This document shows positions 22,958 through 29,898 of a stretch of 32,068 nucleotides of DNA, piece after piece; position 1 is the stretch's first letter, and each line of letters starts with the position of its first letter. The stretch is from Candidatus Omnitrophota bacterium. Its GTDB lineage: Bacteria > Omnitrophota > Gorgyraeia > Zapsychrales > Fredricksoniimonadaceae. The notes beneath the pieces are model-generated. The model was given only the letters and a program-made list of their open reading frames with translations. It did no database searches and had not been told where the DNA came from. The translations under genes were made by a program, and so were the position numbers. The stretch is from NCBI GenBank assembly GCA_015233145.1, contig JADFYI010000014.1, positions 1 to 32,068 of the forward strand, given 5' to 3'.

Positions 22958-23728
22958 ATGACACAGGAGAAAAAGTCAACAGAGCAGCAGGCCCATGACC
23001 TTCTTGCGGAAGAGAAGTACCAGGACGCGGCAGAATTGTATCTTCAGGCAGCCAAAGGTTTTCAAAGGCAGGAAAAGCATGACCGGGCCGCAATCTGCCT
23101 GGCGGCTTCGGCCAGCAGCCGTGCGCTCATATTGGGAGAAAGGACATTTCATCGTGTGGCCTCTCTTTATGAGGAAGCAGCCCAGGAGGCAGAAACGGCC
23201 AAAGACCTTGAGTATGCCTCCATGCTCTACAAATATGCCGCGATTGCTTATGAAAGGGATAATGATAATAATGCCTTATCAGAGTGTTTTTTCAAGTCCA
23301 GGGAGGCGTACCGGAGGTTTCTGATCCAGGACTTGTTCCATATTGAAAGGGCCAAGGGCAATACCTGGATTGGGCTTAACTTCAGGCAAATTGGAAAAAG
23401 GATTGTTCCTCTTATCACAGCAACCATTGCTTCTCTTTTATGGGGGCATGGTGAGCGGCCTCAGCGGATCATTCTTTTTGGCCTGGGCCTGATTCTTATC
23501 TTTGCGTTATTTTATATGCATGGACATTTGAGCAAGGATAATATTGCTATTAAGCCGAGTTTTATCCAGGCCGCTTATTTCAGTTTTACGGCTTATACAA
23601 AAGTGGGGACTGAGAACATGAGCCCTATCGGATTCAATAAAGTGATTGCTCTTATTGAAACGTTCATCGGTATTTTCACGATTCCGCTTTACTTGACTGG
23701 GCTTTGCCGTAAGTATTTGAGGTACTAA
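22958..23728 (+). CDS. TPR-like protein fused to a pore-loop (Ion_trans_2-like) membrane domain
   Basis: A 256-residue protein. Residues 1-130 are helical repeats of the TPR/alpha-SNAP sort (AEEKYQDAAELYLQAAKGFQ, RVASLYEEAAQEAETAKDLE, YASMLYKYAAIAYERDNDNN). Then come two membrane helices (about 138-158 and 163-184), a pore-loop-like stretch FSFTAYTKVGTENMSPIG (about 200-217) and a last helix (about 220-245). The second half resembles two-TM potassium channels, whose filter reads T-x-V/T-G-Y-G-D; here it reads TKVGTEN, so selectivity is probably altered or conduction lost. It begins 1 base after the STAS gene and ends the signalling operon. Function is unknown. Confidence 0.75.
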   Translation: MTQEKKSTEQQAHDLLAEEKYQDAAELYLQAAKGFQRQEKHDRAAICLAASASSRALILGERTFHRVASLYEEAAQEAETAKDLEYASMLYKYAAIAYERDNDNNALSECFFKSREAYRRFLIQDLFHIERAKGNTWIGLNFRQIGKRIVPLITATIASLLWGHGERPQRIILFGLGLILIFALFYMHGHLSKDNIAIKPSFIQAAYFSFTAYTKVGTENMSPIGFNKVIALIETFIGIFTIPLYLTGLCRKYLRY

Positions 23729-23730
23729 GG

Positions 23731-23846
23731 AGCTTTCAGCTTTCAGCCTTCAGCTATCAGCAGTAGGACAATTAGCGCTAATTATCCTACAAAGCTGACA
23801 GCTGATAGCTGATAGCTGATAGCTTTTTTGCTGACAGCTGAGAGCT
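23731..23846. repeat. Heptamer inverted-repeat element with palindromic core (copy 4, longest)
   Basis: The left arm of AGCTTTC/AGCCTTC/AGCTATC heptamers is followed by the core TAGGACAATTAGCGCTAATT-ATCCTA (23764-23789) and a long right arm of GCTGACA/GCTGATA heptamers interrupted by a TTTTTT tract. It fills the gap before apbE and could act as a terminator-like hairpin. Confidence 0.85.
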
Positions 23847-23848
23847 AA

Positions 23849-24823
23849 ATGAAATCAACGTTTTCAACAATTTCAAACAATAAGAAATCAAAAGGCCTCA
23901 AAGAATATTATGAGGTGAGGTCTTTTTTTGGGACCAGTGTCTGGATCCATTGTTTTTATGATGTTGGGGCTGATATTGCCCAGGCAACCAGGGCGTGCTG
24001 GCAAAAAGCAGAGCGCATACAGTCTTACATGAATGTGTATGACGAGGCCCGGGAAGGCAACTTAAGCTGGCTCAACAGGGCTGGATATCAGGGTGTCCGG
24101 GTTGAGGAAGATATCTTTAAAGTCCTCAAACATGCCATGGAGTATTCACGGCTGACAGGCGGGGCGTATGATGTGACAATATTTCCGCTCGTCCAGTTGT
24201 GGAAAAACGCGGCCCAATCCGGGCAACTTCCGGAAAAGGACCTGTTGGCACGTGTCAAAGATTTGGTGGGTTATCAGCATGTTCTTTTGCAGGAGCCTGA
24301 TCTTGTGTTTTTTATGAAAAAAGGCATGATGGTGGATTTGGGGTCACCGGCATCGGGGTATTTTTGTGATGAGGCGGCCTTGATTCTTAATGCCCATAAT
24401 ATCAGGCATTTCATGGTGGATGGTGGCGGTGAGATTTTCTGCCATGGAAAAGATAAGGGCGAAAGCCCCTGGCGTGTAGGTGTCCAGGACCCCTTTGATA
24501 AGGCCAGGATACTGATGGATATCGAATTAGAAGATAAGGGCATTTCCACTTCCGGGAATTATGAAAAGTTTTCAACCATTGGCACTGAAAAGTTTGCGCA
24601 TATTATTGATCCCAAAACCGGTTATCCGCAAAAGCAGGCCGCCAGCGTGACCGTGATTGCCAAAACAACCCAGGCCGCTAATGAACTTTCAACCGCGTTA
24701 TGCGTGATGGGAGGGCGGAAGGGCCTTGGGTTTGTGCGTTCGCTTAAAGATGTTGAAGCCTTAATCATTGAAAATGATAATGATAAAATTGTTGAATATC
24801 GAACGGGCGCATTTCAAAAATAA
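23849..24823 (+). CDS. apbE: ApbE-family FAD:protein FMN transferase, apparently cytoplasmic
   Basis: A 324-residue ApbE-like protein. ApbE transfers FMN from FAD to Thr/Ser of flavoproteins such as Nqr/Rnf subunits or FMN-binding-domain proteins. Family stretches seen are YMNVYDEAREGNLSWLNRAG, TGGAYDVTIFPLVQLW, MMVDLGSPASGYFCDEAALI, HFMVDGGGEIFCHG, GISTSGNYEKF and AHIIDPKTGYPQ. Unlike most ApbE proteins it has no signal peptide or lipobox, and the usual VDLGGIAKGYAVD reads VDLGSPASGYFCD, so a conserved Lys is absent. It stands alone between a repeat element and the third magnetosome operon. It could flavinylate a redox protein serving the NapH-like proteins, but no FMN-acceptor protein is visible here. 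Confidence 0.88.
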   Translation: MKSTFSTISNNKKSKGLKEYYEVRSFFGTSVWIHCFYDVGADIAQATRACWQKAERIQSYMNVYDEAREGNLSWLNRAGYQGVRVEEDIFKVLKHAMEYSRLTGGAYDVTIFPLVQLWKNAAQSGQLPEKDLLARVKDLVGYQHVLLQEPDLVFFMKKGMMVDLGSPASGYFCDEAALILNAHNIRHFMVDGGGEIFCHGKDKGESPWRVGVQDPFDKARILMDIELEDKGISTSGNYEKFSTIGTEKFAHIIDPKTGYPQKQAASVTVIAKTTQAANELSTALCVMGGRKGLGFVRSLKDVEALIIENDNDKIVEYRTGAFQK

Positions 24824-24912
24824 AGAATAAATATCAGTTTTTTTGTTCCCGCCGGAGTTTTGTTCAACAATTTCAACAATATTATTTTTCCTGTCCCCTC
24901 CAGAATAATTCC

Positions 24913-24942
24913 TTGACATATTTTCAGCTCGATTGTTATACT
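24913..24942 (+). promoter_or_regulatory. Sigma70-type promoter for the mamI-mamE operon
   Basis: TTGACA (24913-24918) and TATACT (24937-24942) are 18 bases apart, a near-consensus promoter. The transcript would have a leader of about 130 bases, A/T-rich and without an obvious ribosome-binding site before ATG 25080. The same arrangement (strong promoter, long leader, HTH gene) precedes the operon at 6946. The rest of 24824-25079 holds no gene. Confidence 0.7.
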
Positions 24943-25079
24943 TGACCACACTTAAGAAAAAATTAAATAATTTTATAAATAAAGTGATTTTTTTTCGAGA
25001 CGTTTAAGTATTGAGTTTATTGCAGATAAGCTCGTTCAAGGCATTTTATAATATAACCTTTTATTACTATTTTTCACTT

Positions 25080-25445
25080 ATGCCCAATCAGTATTTCACA
25101 ACGTCCCAGGCTGCCAAGATCCTCCATGTCACACGTTTTACTGTCCTTAACTGGATCAAACAGGGCAAGATAAAGGCTGTCTCCACCCTTGGCGGACACC
25201 AGAGAATTCCCAAAGATTCGATTGAAACCCTTCTTAAGCAAGATCAACTGACAAAGCCGGTGTCTGCGGCATCCAGCGCCAAAACTCCCATGTCTCCTAG
25301 TGAGGAGTTAAAGGGAGTTCTTTCCCAAAGAGCGGTTCTGGCTGCGCAGAAGGCCAATATTTCTCGCATGCTCAAAAGAAGCGCTTACGCATCCGGAAGA
25401 TATATCGCTTCAATCAAGAATGAGGTTTCTCATATTTTGGCTTGA
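25080..25445 (+). CDS. Excisionase/MerR-type HTH regulator (paralogue heading mamI-mamE operon)
   Basis: A 121-residue protein whose first 55 residues are a MerR/excisionase-type winged helix: YFTTSQAAKILHVTRFTVLN is the helix-turn-helix, followed by LGGHQRIPKDSIETLL. The remainder is a Ser/Ala/Lys-rich linker and a basic helical tail with no Cys, unlike the paralogue at 6946. ATG 25080 is used because the domain starts immediately after it; a TTG at 25011 would add 23 hydrophobic, aromatic residues without family support. The gene is expressed from the 24913 promoter and lies 60 bases before mamI. It may autoregulate the operon or act with the first regulator. Confidence 0.85.
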   Translation: MPNQYFTTSQAAKILHVTRFTVLNWIKQGKIKAVSTLGGHQRIPKDSIETLLKQDQLTKPVSAASSAKTPMSPSEELKGVLSQRAVLAAQKANISRMLKRSAYASGRYIASIKNEVSHILA

Positions 25446-25505
25446 AGAATGTATTGTTAAACGAACAAAAAAAGTTGTGGTCAATATACGGAAGGAGAAA
25501 GTGAA

Positions 25506-25676
25506 ATGGTACATATTATCGGTGGTGGTGTTGCAGCATTACTGGGGCTTATCGGGATCATCGGCTGGTGGGATAATTTTGGCGATTTTCTGCGCGGAGG
25601 CTTGCCGCTCGTGCTTTTTGTCGGTGGACTTATCGCTGTTAATACCGGTTTGAAATTCCTGAAGGACAAGAAATAA
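25506..25676 (+). CDS. mamI: MamI, small magnetosome membrane protein
   Basis: A 56-residue two-helix membrane protein. It has the MamI pattern as I know it from magnetospirilla: a glycine-rich first helix (GGGVAALLGLIGIIG), a WW pair with an acidic loop (WWDNFGDFLRGGLPL) and a second helix (VLFVGGLIAVNTG) ending in Lys residues. MamI is required for magnetosome membrane invagination and for crystal nucleation. ATG 25506 is preceded by GAAGGAGAAA, a good ribosome-binding site; GTG 25501 is in another frame. The stop codon lies inside the stem of a hairpin (25671-25689). Confidence 0.82.
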   Translation: MVHIIGGGVAALLGLIGIIGWWDNFGDFLRGGLPLVLFVGGLIAVNTGLKFLKDKK

Positions 25677-25703
25677 GGTCTCCTTATTTTGGGGTATTTT
25701 TTT
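25671..25703 (+). terminator. Hairpin at the mamI stop followed by T-run (possible attenuator)
   Basis: AAATAAGG and CCTTATTT form an 8-bp perfect stem with loop TCT (25671-25689), and seven T residues follow at 25697-25703. The stem is A/T-rich and the T-run is 7 bases away, so termination would be partial. It may raise mamI transcript relative to downstream mamE. Confidence 0.4.
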
Positions 25704-25774
25704 AAGCATTTTCCCAAAGTGGGCCGGGGTTAAACCTGTCACACTTTAAGATGCAGGATAATATGTGAGGCGTC

Positions 25775-25990
25775 ATGATCGGTAAGAAGCAGCAAAAATG
25801 TTTCAGTCCATGGTTCGGATACCTGGTCATTCTTGCGGTTTGTGCCATTATCGCAAGCGCGATCTTTTTTGAATCCAAAGGCAGCCGCCGGCATCGCAGG
25901 GCGGTTCACAGGGTGCCGGTTCAGAAAGCCGCAGTTCAGGCGGCGTTCCCGAGTACGCCAGGCGCAACAGACGAAAAACTGGCTTTTTAA
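25775..25990 (+). CDS. Small single-pass membrane protein in mamI-mamE operon
   Basis: A 71-residue protein with one membrane helix (about residues 14-31, FGYLVILAVCAIIASAIFF), then a very basic stretch GSRRHRRAVHRVPVQK and a short polar tail. A small TM protein with a basic tail is reminiscent of MamL, but the sequence does not allow me to assign it. GTGAGGCGTC before ATG 25775 includes a weak ribosome-binding site. It ends 14 bases before the mamE start, so it is likely co-translated with it. The motif QAAFPS near residue 50 also fits the AAF(A/G) segments found in linkers of other magnetosome proteins here. Confidence 0.7.
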   Translation: MIGKKQQKCFSPWFGYLVILAVCAIIASAIFFESKGSRRHRRAVHRVPVQKAAVQAAFPSTPGATDEKLAF

Positions 25991-26004
25991 GCCGCGGAGT
26001 GGAT

Positions 26005-27393
26005 ATGCCGGAAGAAAATAAACCGGAAGATGTTAAAGACGAATTTTGTAACCAGCCCATAGGCCCCTGGATCATTGGCGTGGTTGCCCTTTCGGTCATG
26101 TCAGTTTTTTGGGTCGTGATGAAGCGGGATGATATTCTTCAAGGGGTTGGCGAGGTAGAGCCGCCCAAGGTCAAACTGCCCATTCCCGGTGAACCTTCTT
26201 TCCCCAAAGGCGTTATTCCTGCGGCCATGCCGGTGGTCCAGGCAGACCCGAATTACAAGGTCGCTGGCATTACCAAGGCCACACCCAATGGCGGCATGCA
26301 GCTTGTGGCCAACCAGACCAATACTGGTTTTCAGGATTCCTTGAAGTATGCTGTTAACGCTATTATTCCTTCCGTGTGCGATGTGCATGCCCGCCATGTT
26401 GTCCGGACACCTGTCAGGCGGCAGGCTGTTGATGCCCAGAATATGCAGTTTGTCCCTCCTTTTAGCGGCGTTATTGATAAATTTATTGAAAATAAGGGTT
26501 TTGAAAATATTGGCGCAGGCATCATTGTTGATGAGCGCGGGTATGTTTTGACCAATTCCCACGTGACATTTGAAGCAACTGATATTGTTGTCACGGTTTT
26601 TGGAACGCCAGCCCGTGATTACCATGCCGACCTGGTGGCGCAGGATCCCAATACAGACTTGGCTATTCTTAAGCTCAGGGCTGACGGCCCGTTTCCTGAA
26701 GCCACAATAGGCGATTCCAGTTTTACCCAGATCGGTGATTATGTCATTGCTGTCGGCAGCCCTTTTGGCATTGAACAGACCGTGACGAGCGGCATTGTGA
26801 GCGGCATACGCAAGTCTGTTGTCATTGAAAGTGTGCAGTATAAAAATCTTTTTCAGACAGACACGCCCATCAACCGCGGCTCATCCGGCGGCCCTTTGGT
26901 CAACCTTAAAGGGGAGGTCATTGGCGTCAGCACTGCGATCTACGCACCCACAGGTGTTTTTAGCGGCACTGGCTTTGCTATTCCCATTAATGATTGTAAA
27001 AATTTTCTTTCCAAAAACCTGGGCAAGAACTATTCGTTCCCTGTGGATAAAAAAGGGATGCTGGCCGCGCCTGTGATTGATATCCAAAATGTCAAAAGAT
27101 CTCCGGTTCCGATTCGCTTTGGTCTTGAGGTTATGCCCATGGATTCTGTTATTGCCCAGCAATTCGGGCTCAGGGACCGCCAGGGCGTTTTGGTCAACAG
27201 GGTCATGGATGGCTCACCGGCTGATGTGGCCGGTATCCAGCGCGGAGATGTTATTATTTCGGTGGCTGGCATCACAATTACGGATAAAGATGAAATTCCG
27301 AAAGTTGTTGCGAATTTCAGGGCTGGGGAGAATGTGAATGTGCGTTTCCTGAGAAATGGCAAGATTGATGAAGTGCTGGTGAGGCTGCAATGA
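26005..27393 (+). CDS. mamE: MamE-like HtrA serine protease with PDZ, lacking magnetochromes
   Basis: A 462-residue membrane-anchored trypsin-like protease. One membrane helix (about residues 20-40, PWIIGVVALSVMSVFWVVMK) is followed by a linker and a protease domain (about 110-345) with an intact triad: His186 (LTNSHVTF), Asp218 (NTDLAILKL) and Ser294 (NRGSSGGPL; the usual GNSGG Asn is Ser). One C-terminal PDZ domain (about 375-460) contains GVLVNRVMDGSPADVAGIQR. MamE processes magnetosome proteins and switches on crystal growth. Magnetospirillum MamE has CxxCH haem motifs, which are absent here; the haems are on separate proteins. ATG 26005 is chosen over GTG 25999 because GGAG is then 5 bases upstream. 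It overlaps the next start by ATGA. Confidence 0.82.
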   Translation: MPEENKPEDVKDEFCNQPIGPWIIGVVALSVMSVFWVVMKRDDILQGVGEVEPPKVKLPIPGEPSFPKGVIPAAMPVVQADPNYKVAGITKATPNGGMQLVANQTNTGFQDSLKYAVNAIIPSVCDVHARHVVRTPVRRQAVDAQNMQFVPPFSGVIDKFIENKGFENIGAGIIVDERGYVLTNSHVTFEATDIVVTVFGTPARDYHADLVAQDPNTDLAILKLRADGPFPEATIGDSSFTQIGDYVIAVGSPFGIEQTVTSGIVSGIRKSVVIESVQYKNLFQTDTPINRGSSGGPLVNLKGEVIGVSTAIYAPTGVFSGTGFAIPINDCKNFLSKNLGKNYSFPVDKKGMLAAPVIDIQNVKRSPVPIRFGLEVMPMDSVIAQQFGLRDRQGVLVNRVMDGSPADVAGIQRGDVIISVAGITITDKDEIPKVVANFRAGENVNVRFLRNGKIDEVLVRLQ

Positions 27394-27980
27394 AAAAGAA
27401 ACCGACATCAACGGTTGTCTATGAAAAATTTTTGAAACAGGTCAAAGAGTTTGCTGTGGCCCAGCCCGTGCTCTTTTTCGGGCTCCTGGTTGCGGCCGTG
27501 ATTTTTATGTTCTGGTTTATTTCTTCGCTGGAGATTTTACCTGAGGCCCGGGAGCCAAGGGCTGTGCAAAGAGGTGTTGTCATTGAAAAAGGCGATAGCG
27601 CGCTGTGGCTCGGCATGGAAGTGGCGCAGGTCTCACGGACGATCAGGAAGGATTTTAAAATCCCTGGCAACATCAAGGGCATGTTTGTTGTCAATGAGGG
27701 CAAAGAATTGGCCTTGAAATACGGCGTCAAGACAGGGGATGTCATCACCTCCATCAGCCGTAAACCCGTGAGAACATCCGCAGAGTTTATCAAGGTGGTT
27801 AATGGCGTTCAATTCCGCGAAGGGATCCTTTTGGAAATTTTTCGGGATGGGAAGAGTTTTTATCTGACTATTCCTTTTGAGTATCAGTACGGCCCGCTCA
27901 TGGGGCCGAACAGGGGAAGCTGGCAGCTCGGGTCACCGCTCATGGGACAGGGCATCCAGTACGGACCGGTATTTAGATAA
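27390..27980 (+). CDS. Membrane-anchored PDZ protein following MamE
   Basis: A 196-residue protein: an N-terminal cytoplasmic segment, a membrane helix (about residues 26-46, PVLFFGLLVAAVIFMFWFIS), a PDZ domain (about 70-165) and a Gly/Met/Pro-rich tail (YGPLMGPNRGSWQLGSPLMG). The PDZ opens with ALWLGMEVAQVSRTIRKDF and has the loop LALKYGVKTGDVITSISRK. No CxxCH is present. The opening strand and the layout match the PDZ proteins at 9419 and 29899. ATG 27390 overlaps the mamE stop, so it may be a partner or adaptor of MamE. The tail resembles a MamP-like linker without its haems. Confidence 0.82.
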   Translation: MKKKPTSTVVYEKFLKQVKEFAVAQPVLFFGLLVAAVIFMFWFISSLEILPEAREPRAVQRGVVIEKGDSALWLGMEVAQVSRTIRKDFKIPGNIKGMFVVNEGKELALKYGVKTGDVITSISRKPVRTSAEFIKVVNGVQFREGILLEIFRDGKSFYLTIPFEYQYGPLMGPNRGSWQLGSPLMGQGIQYGPVFR

Positions 27981-28062
27981 AGCTTTCAGCTGTCAGCTAT
28001 CAGCTGTCAGCTTTGAAGGGCAATTAGCGCTAATTGTCCTACCGCTGAAAGCTGAAAGCTAG
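27981..28062. repeat. Heptamer inverted-repeat element with palindromic core (copy 5)
   Basis: AGCTTTC AGCTGTC AGCTATC AGCTGTC left arm, core GGGCAATTAGCGCTAATTGT-CC (28018-28039, palindromic except the outer pair) and right arm CCGCTGAAAGCTGAAAGCT. The core differs from copies 1 and 4 by compensatory-looking changes (GGAC/ATCC versus GGGC/GTCC flanks). It begins directly after the stop of the PDZ gene. Confidence 0.85.
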
Positions 28063-28100
28063 TAGGGCGTTAATTAAATTTTTTTAATGAGGAGACTGAA

Positions 28101-29546
28101 ATGGTAAAGAAGCCGCAAGGGAAAGGCATTGAAAAATCCTTTGAGGAATTCATGGCGCGTTTTAAGGATGCTGACCTGAACACTTATTTTATTTTTGGCG
28201 CGATTCTTCTCATATTGATCGTCGGCGTTTATGCTTTATTTTCGCCTGAAGCCAAGAACGCAAGGCAGGGGAATCCTGCCTGCGGCATGATTGTTATTGC
28301 AACTGATGGCTCAGCTTTGGCATCTGGTGTCGCCACGACTTTAAATGAGGCGCGTTATTTCCTGGTGGTTAATCCTTTGTCAGGGAAACTTGTTGAGGCC
28401 ATGAAAAACCCCTATCGCGGGCCGGATGTTAATACGCAACTTGTTTATCTGATCGCCAGTAAGGGCGAAGAAGCTGTTATTGTCGGGAATATCGACCAGC
28501 AGAGTTACAGCATTTTGATGCAGTTCGGCATTCGGGTATTCGGCGGGTATCAGGGCCGGGCGCAGAAAGTTGTCAAGCTTTACCGCCAGGCCAGGATTTC
28601 AGCGTCTCCGCAGCCAGTGGATAACACGGCGCAGACGTATGTCACAGCGCAGACGCCTCAGCCTATGGGCAATACCCAGGCTGCTTTTGGCCAGCCAGGT
28701 CAGTATATGCAGGGCCCGGGGATGAACAATTCTTACTGTCCGATCCCTAACAGGATGCAGCCGGCAGGTATGCCGATGAACGCCGTGCCAGCAGGCGCGG
28801 GAATGAACCAGCGTTATTGCCCTTTGCCCGGCAGAATGCAGGGGATGGTGAATAATTTTGCTCAAGGAACCCAGGCTGCTTTTGGCTGGGGCCAGCAGGC
28901 TTTTGTGTGCCCGGTGTGCAATTGGCGCATGAAGGCGGCCCGTCAGGGTAATAATTTCCCGACTTGCCCGAATTGCGGGGCTTCGATGGCTCTTGATATG
29001 TCGAACCAGAATAAGGATACATTCTGGTCTGAGGGCATGTGGGCGGCCAACCAGACAGGGATAAACCCGCAACAATATTATCAGGCACCTTCTCAGGGGA
29101 ACTTTGGGCAGGGCGCTGATATTAATCAGCCGTTCCTTTGCCCCAATTGCAACTGGCGTATGTATTCACAGCAGGGGATGAATGAGTTTCCCCGCTGCCC
29201 TAATTGCGGCCAGGTCATGGCGCGTTGCAACAATAATTTCCAGAATCAAAATTTCCAGAATCAGAATTCTCAATATAACGCCGCGCCCAACGGATATTAC
29301 GGCAACGGGAATTTTGGCAACCAGGTTGCCATGACGCAAGGGACTGCAACACAGGCGCCGCCGATCACGCGCGATGCCATGATGCCGCATGCTTACCGGG
29401 GAGTCTGTTCCAATTGCCATCAGATATTAGATGCTTCCGCGGGTGTGCAGAACAACGCTGTGAATGTGATTCCTAATAACCAGGTGCAGAATGTGGTACC
29501 GCAACAGGATCCAAATTCAGCACATATCGCCATTGGCGGGAAATAA
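28101..29546 (+). CDS. NifX-like domain, double zinc ribbon and magnetochrome fusion protein
   Basis: A 481-residue membrane-anchored protein. A helix (about residues 32-51, FIFGAILLILIVGVYALFS) precedes a NifX/NafY-like metal-cofactor domain (about 60-160: CGMIVIATDGSALASGVATT, AVIVGNIDQQSYSILMQFGI). A Gln/Asn/Gly/Met-rich linker has two YCP(I/L)P(N/G)RMQ repeats (about 200-255). Two zinc ribbons follow (FVCPVCNWRM...CPNC near 268-297 and FLCPNCNWRM...CPNC near 347-376). The C-terminal magnetochrome reads PPITRDAMMPHAYRGVCSNC with Cys436, Cys439 and His440. The domain combination links iron-cofactor-binding folds with the magnetosome haem domain in one chain. It is probably exposed to the magnetosome lumen or periplasm, where haem c is attached. 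GAGGAGA before ATG 28101 is a good ribosome-binding site. Confidence 0.82.
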   Translation: MVKKPQGKGIEKSFEEFMARFKDADLNTYFIFGAILLILIVGVYALFSPEAKNARQGNPACGMIVIATDGSALASGVATTLNEARYFLVVNPLSGKLVEAMKNPYRGPDVNTQLVYLIASKGEEAVIVGNIDQQSYSILMQFGIRVFGGYQGRAQKVVKLYRQARISASPQPVDNTAQTYVTAQTPQPMGNTQAAFGQPGQYMQGPGMNNSYCPIPNRMQPAGMPMNAVPAGAGMNQRYCPLPGRMQGMVNNFAQGTQAAFGWGQQAFVCPVCNWRMKAARQGNNFPTCPNCGASMALDMSNQNKDTFWSEGMWAANQTGINPQQYYQAPSQGNFGQGADINQPFLCPNCNWRMYSQQGMNEFPRCPNCGQVMARCNNNFQNQNFQNQNSQYNAAPNGYYGNGNFGNQVAMTQGTATQAPPITRDAMMPHAYRGVCSNCHQILDASAGVQNNAVNVIPNNQVQNVVPQQDPNSAHIAIGGK

Positions 29547-29609
29547 GCTTTCAGATGTCAGCTATCAGCTGACAGCTGCTGAAAGCTGAAGGCTGAGAGC
29601 CGAAAGCTC
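29547..29609. repeat. Heptamer inverted-repeat element, core-less (copy 6)
   Basis: GCTTTCAGATGTCAGCTATC left arm and CTGACAGCTGCTGAAAGCTG-type right arm form an imperfect hairpin directly after the stop of the fusion protein. No AATTAGCGCTAATT core. Confidence 0.8.
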
Positions 29610-29628
29610 AAAAAAAGGAGTGAGTGTT

Positions 29629-29889
29629 ATGGTTAAGCCAATAGTTTGCACACATTGTAACGGTGAAATGCAGCAGTATTCAGGGCCTCGCTACAACCGC
29701 AGGGCCGCAGGGTTTTTTATCATCGGCGGTATCTTTGCCACGCTTTTTTGGATCGGCGCGGTTCTGGGTATCCCGCTCATTGTGATTGGCCTTTATATGC
29801 TTGGATCAAAACGCGATCTTTGGGTCTGCAAAGACTGCAATACGGCACTTGAACGGTTTAATATCGATTCCCAAAAGCTTGGAAAATAG
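29629..29889 (+). CDS. Zinc-ribbon membrane protein split by two helices
   Basis: An 86-residue protein with a CxxC pair at each end (Cys7/Cys10 in VCTHCNGEM and Cys67/Cys70 in VCKDCNTAL) and a hydrophobic hairpin between them (about residues 28-58, FFIIGGIFATLF and LGIPLIVIGLYMLG). Folding as a helical hairpin would bring the two pairs together as one zinc-ribbon-like site on the cytoplasmic side. ATG 29629 is chosen because AAGGAG lies 8 bases upstream; the GTG at 29620 overlaps that site. It sits between two magnetochrome genes and ends 9 bases before the next. No named family recognised. Confidence 0.78.
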   Translation: MVKPIVCTHCNGEMQQYSGPRYNRRAAGFFIIGGIFATLFWIGAVLGIPLIVIGLYMLGSKRDLWVCKDCNTALERFNIDSQKLGK

Positions 29890-29898
29890 CGGAGCCTT

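Noticed and set aside
26101-27362. Several minus-strand frames opposite mamE
   Set aside because: mamE shows an intact catalytic triad and PDZ domain. The antisense frames are low-complexity Ser/Thr- or Asn/His-rich shadows.
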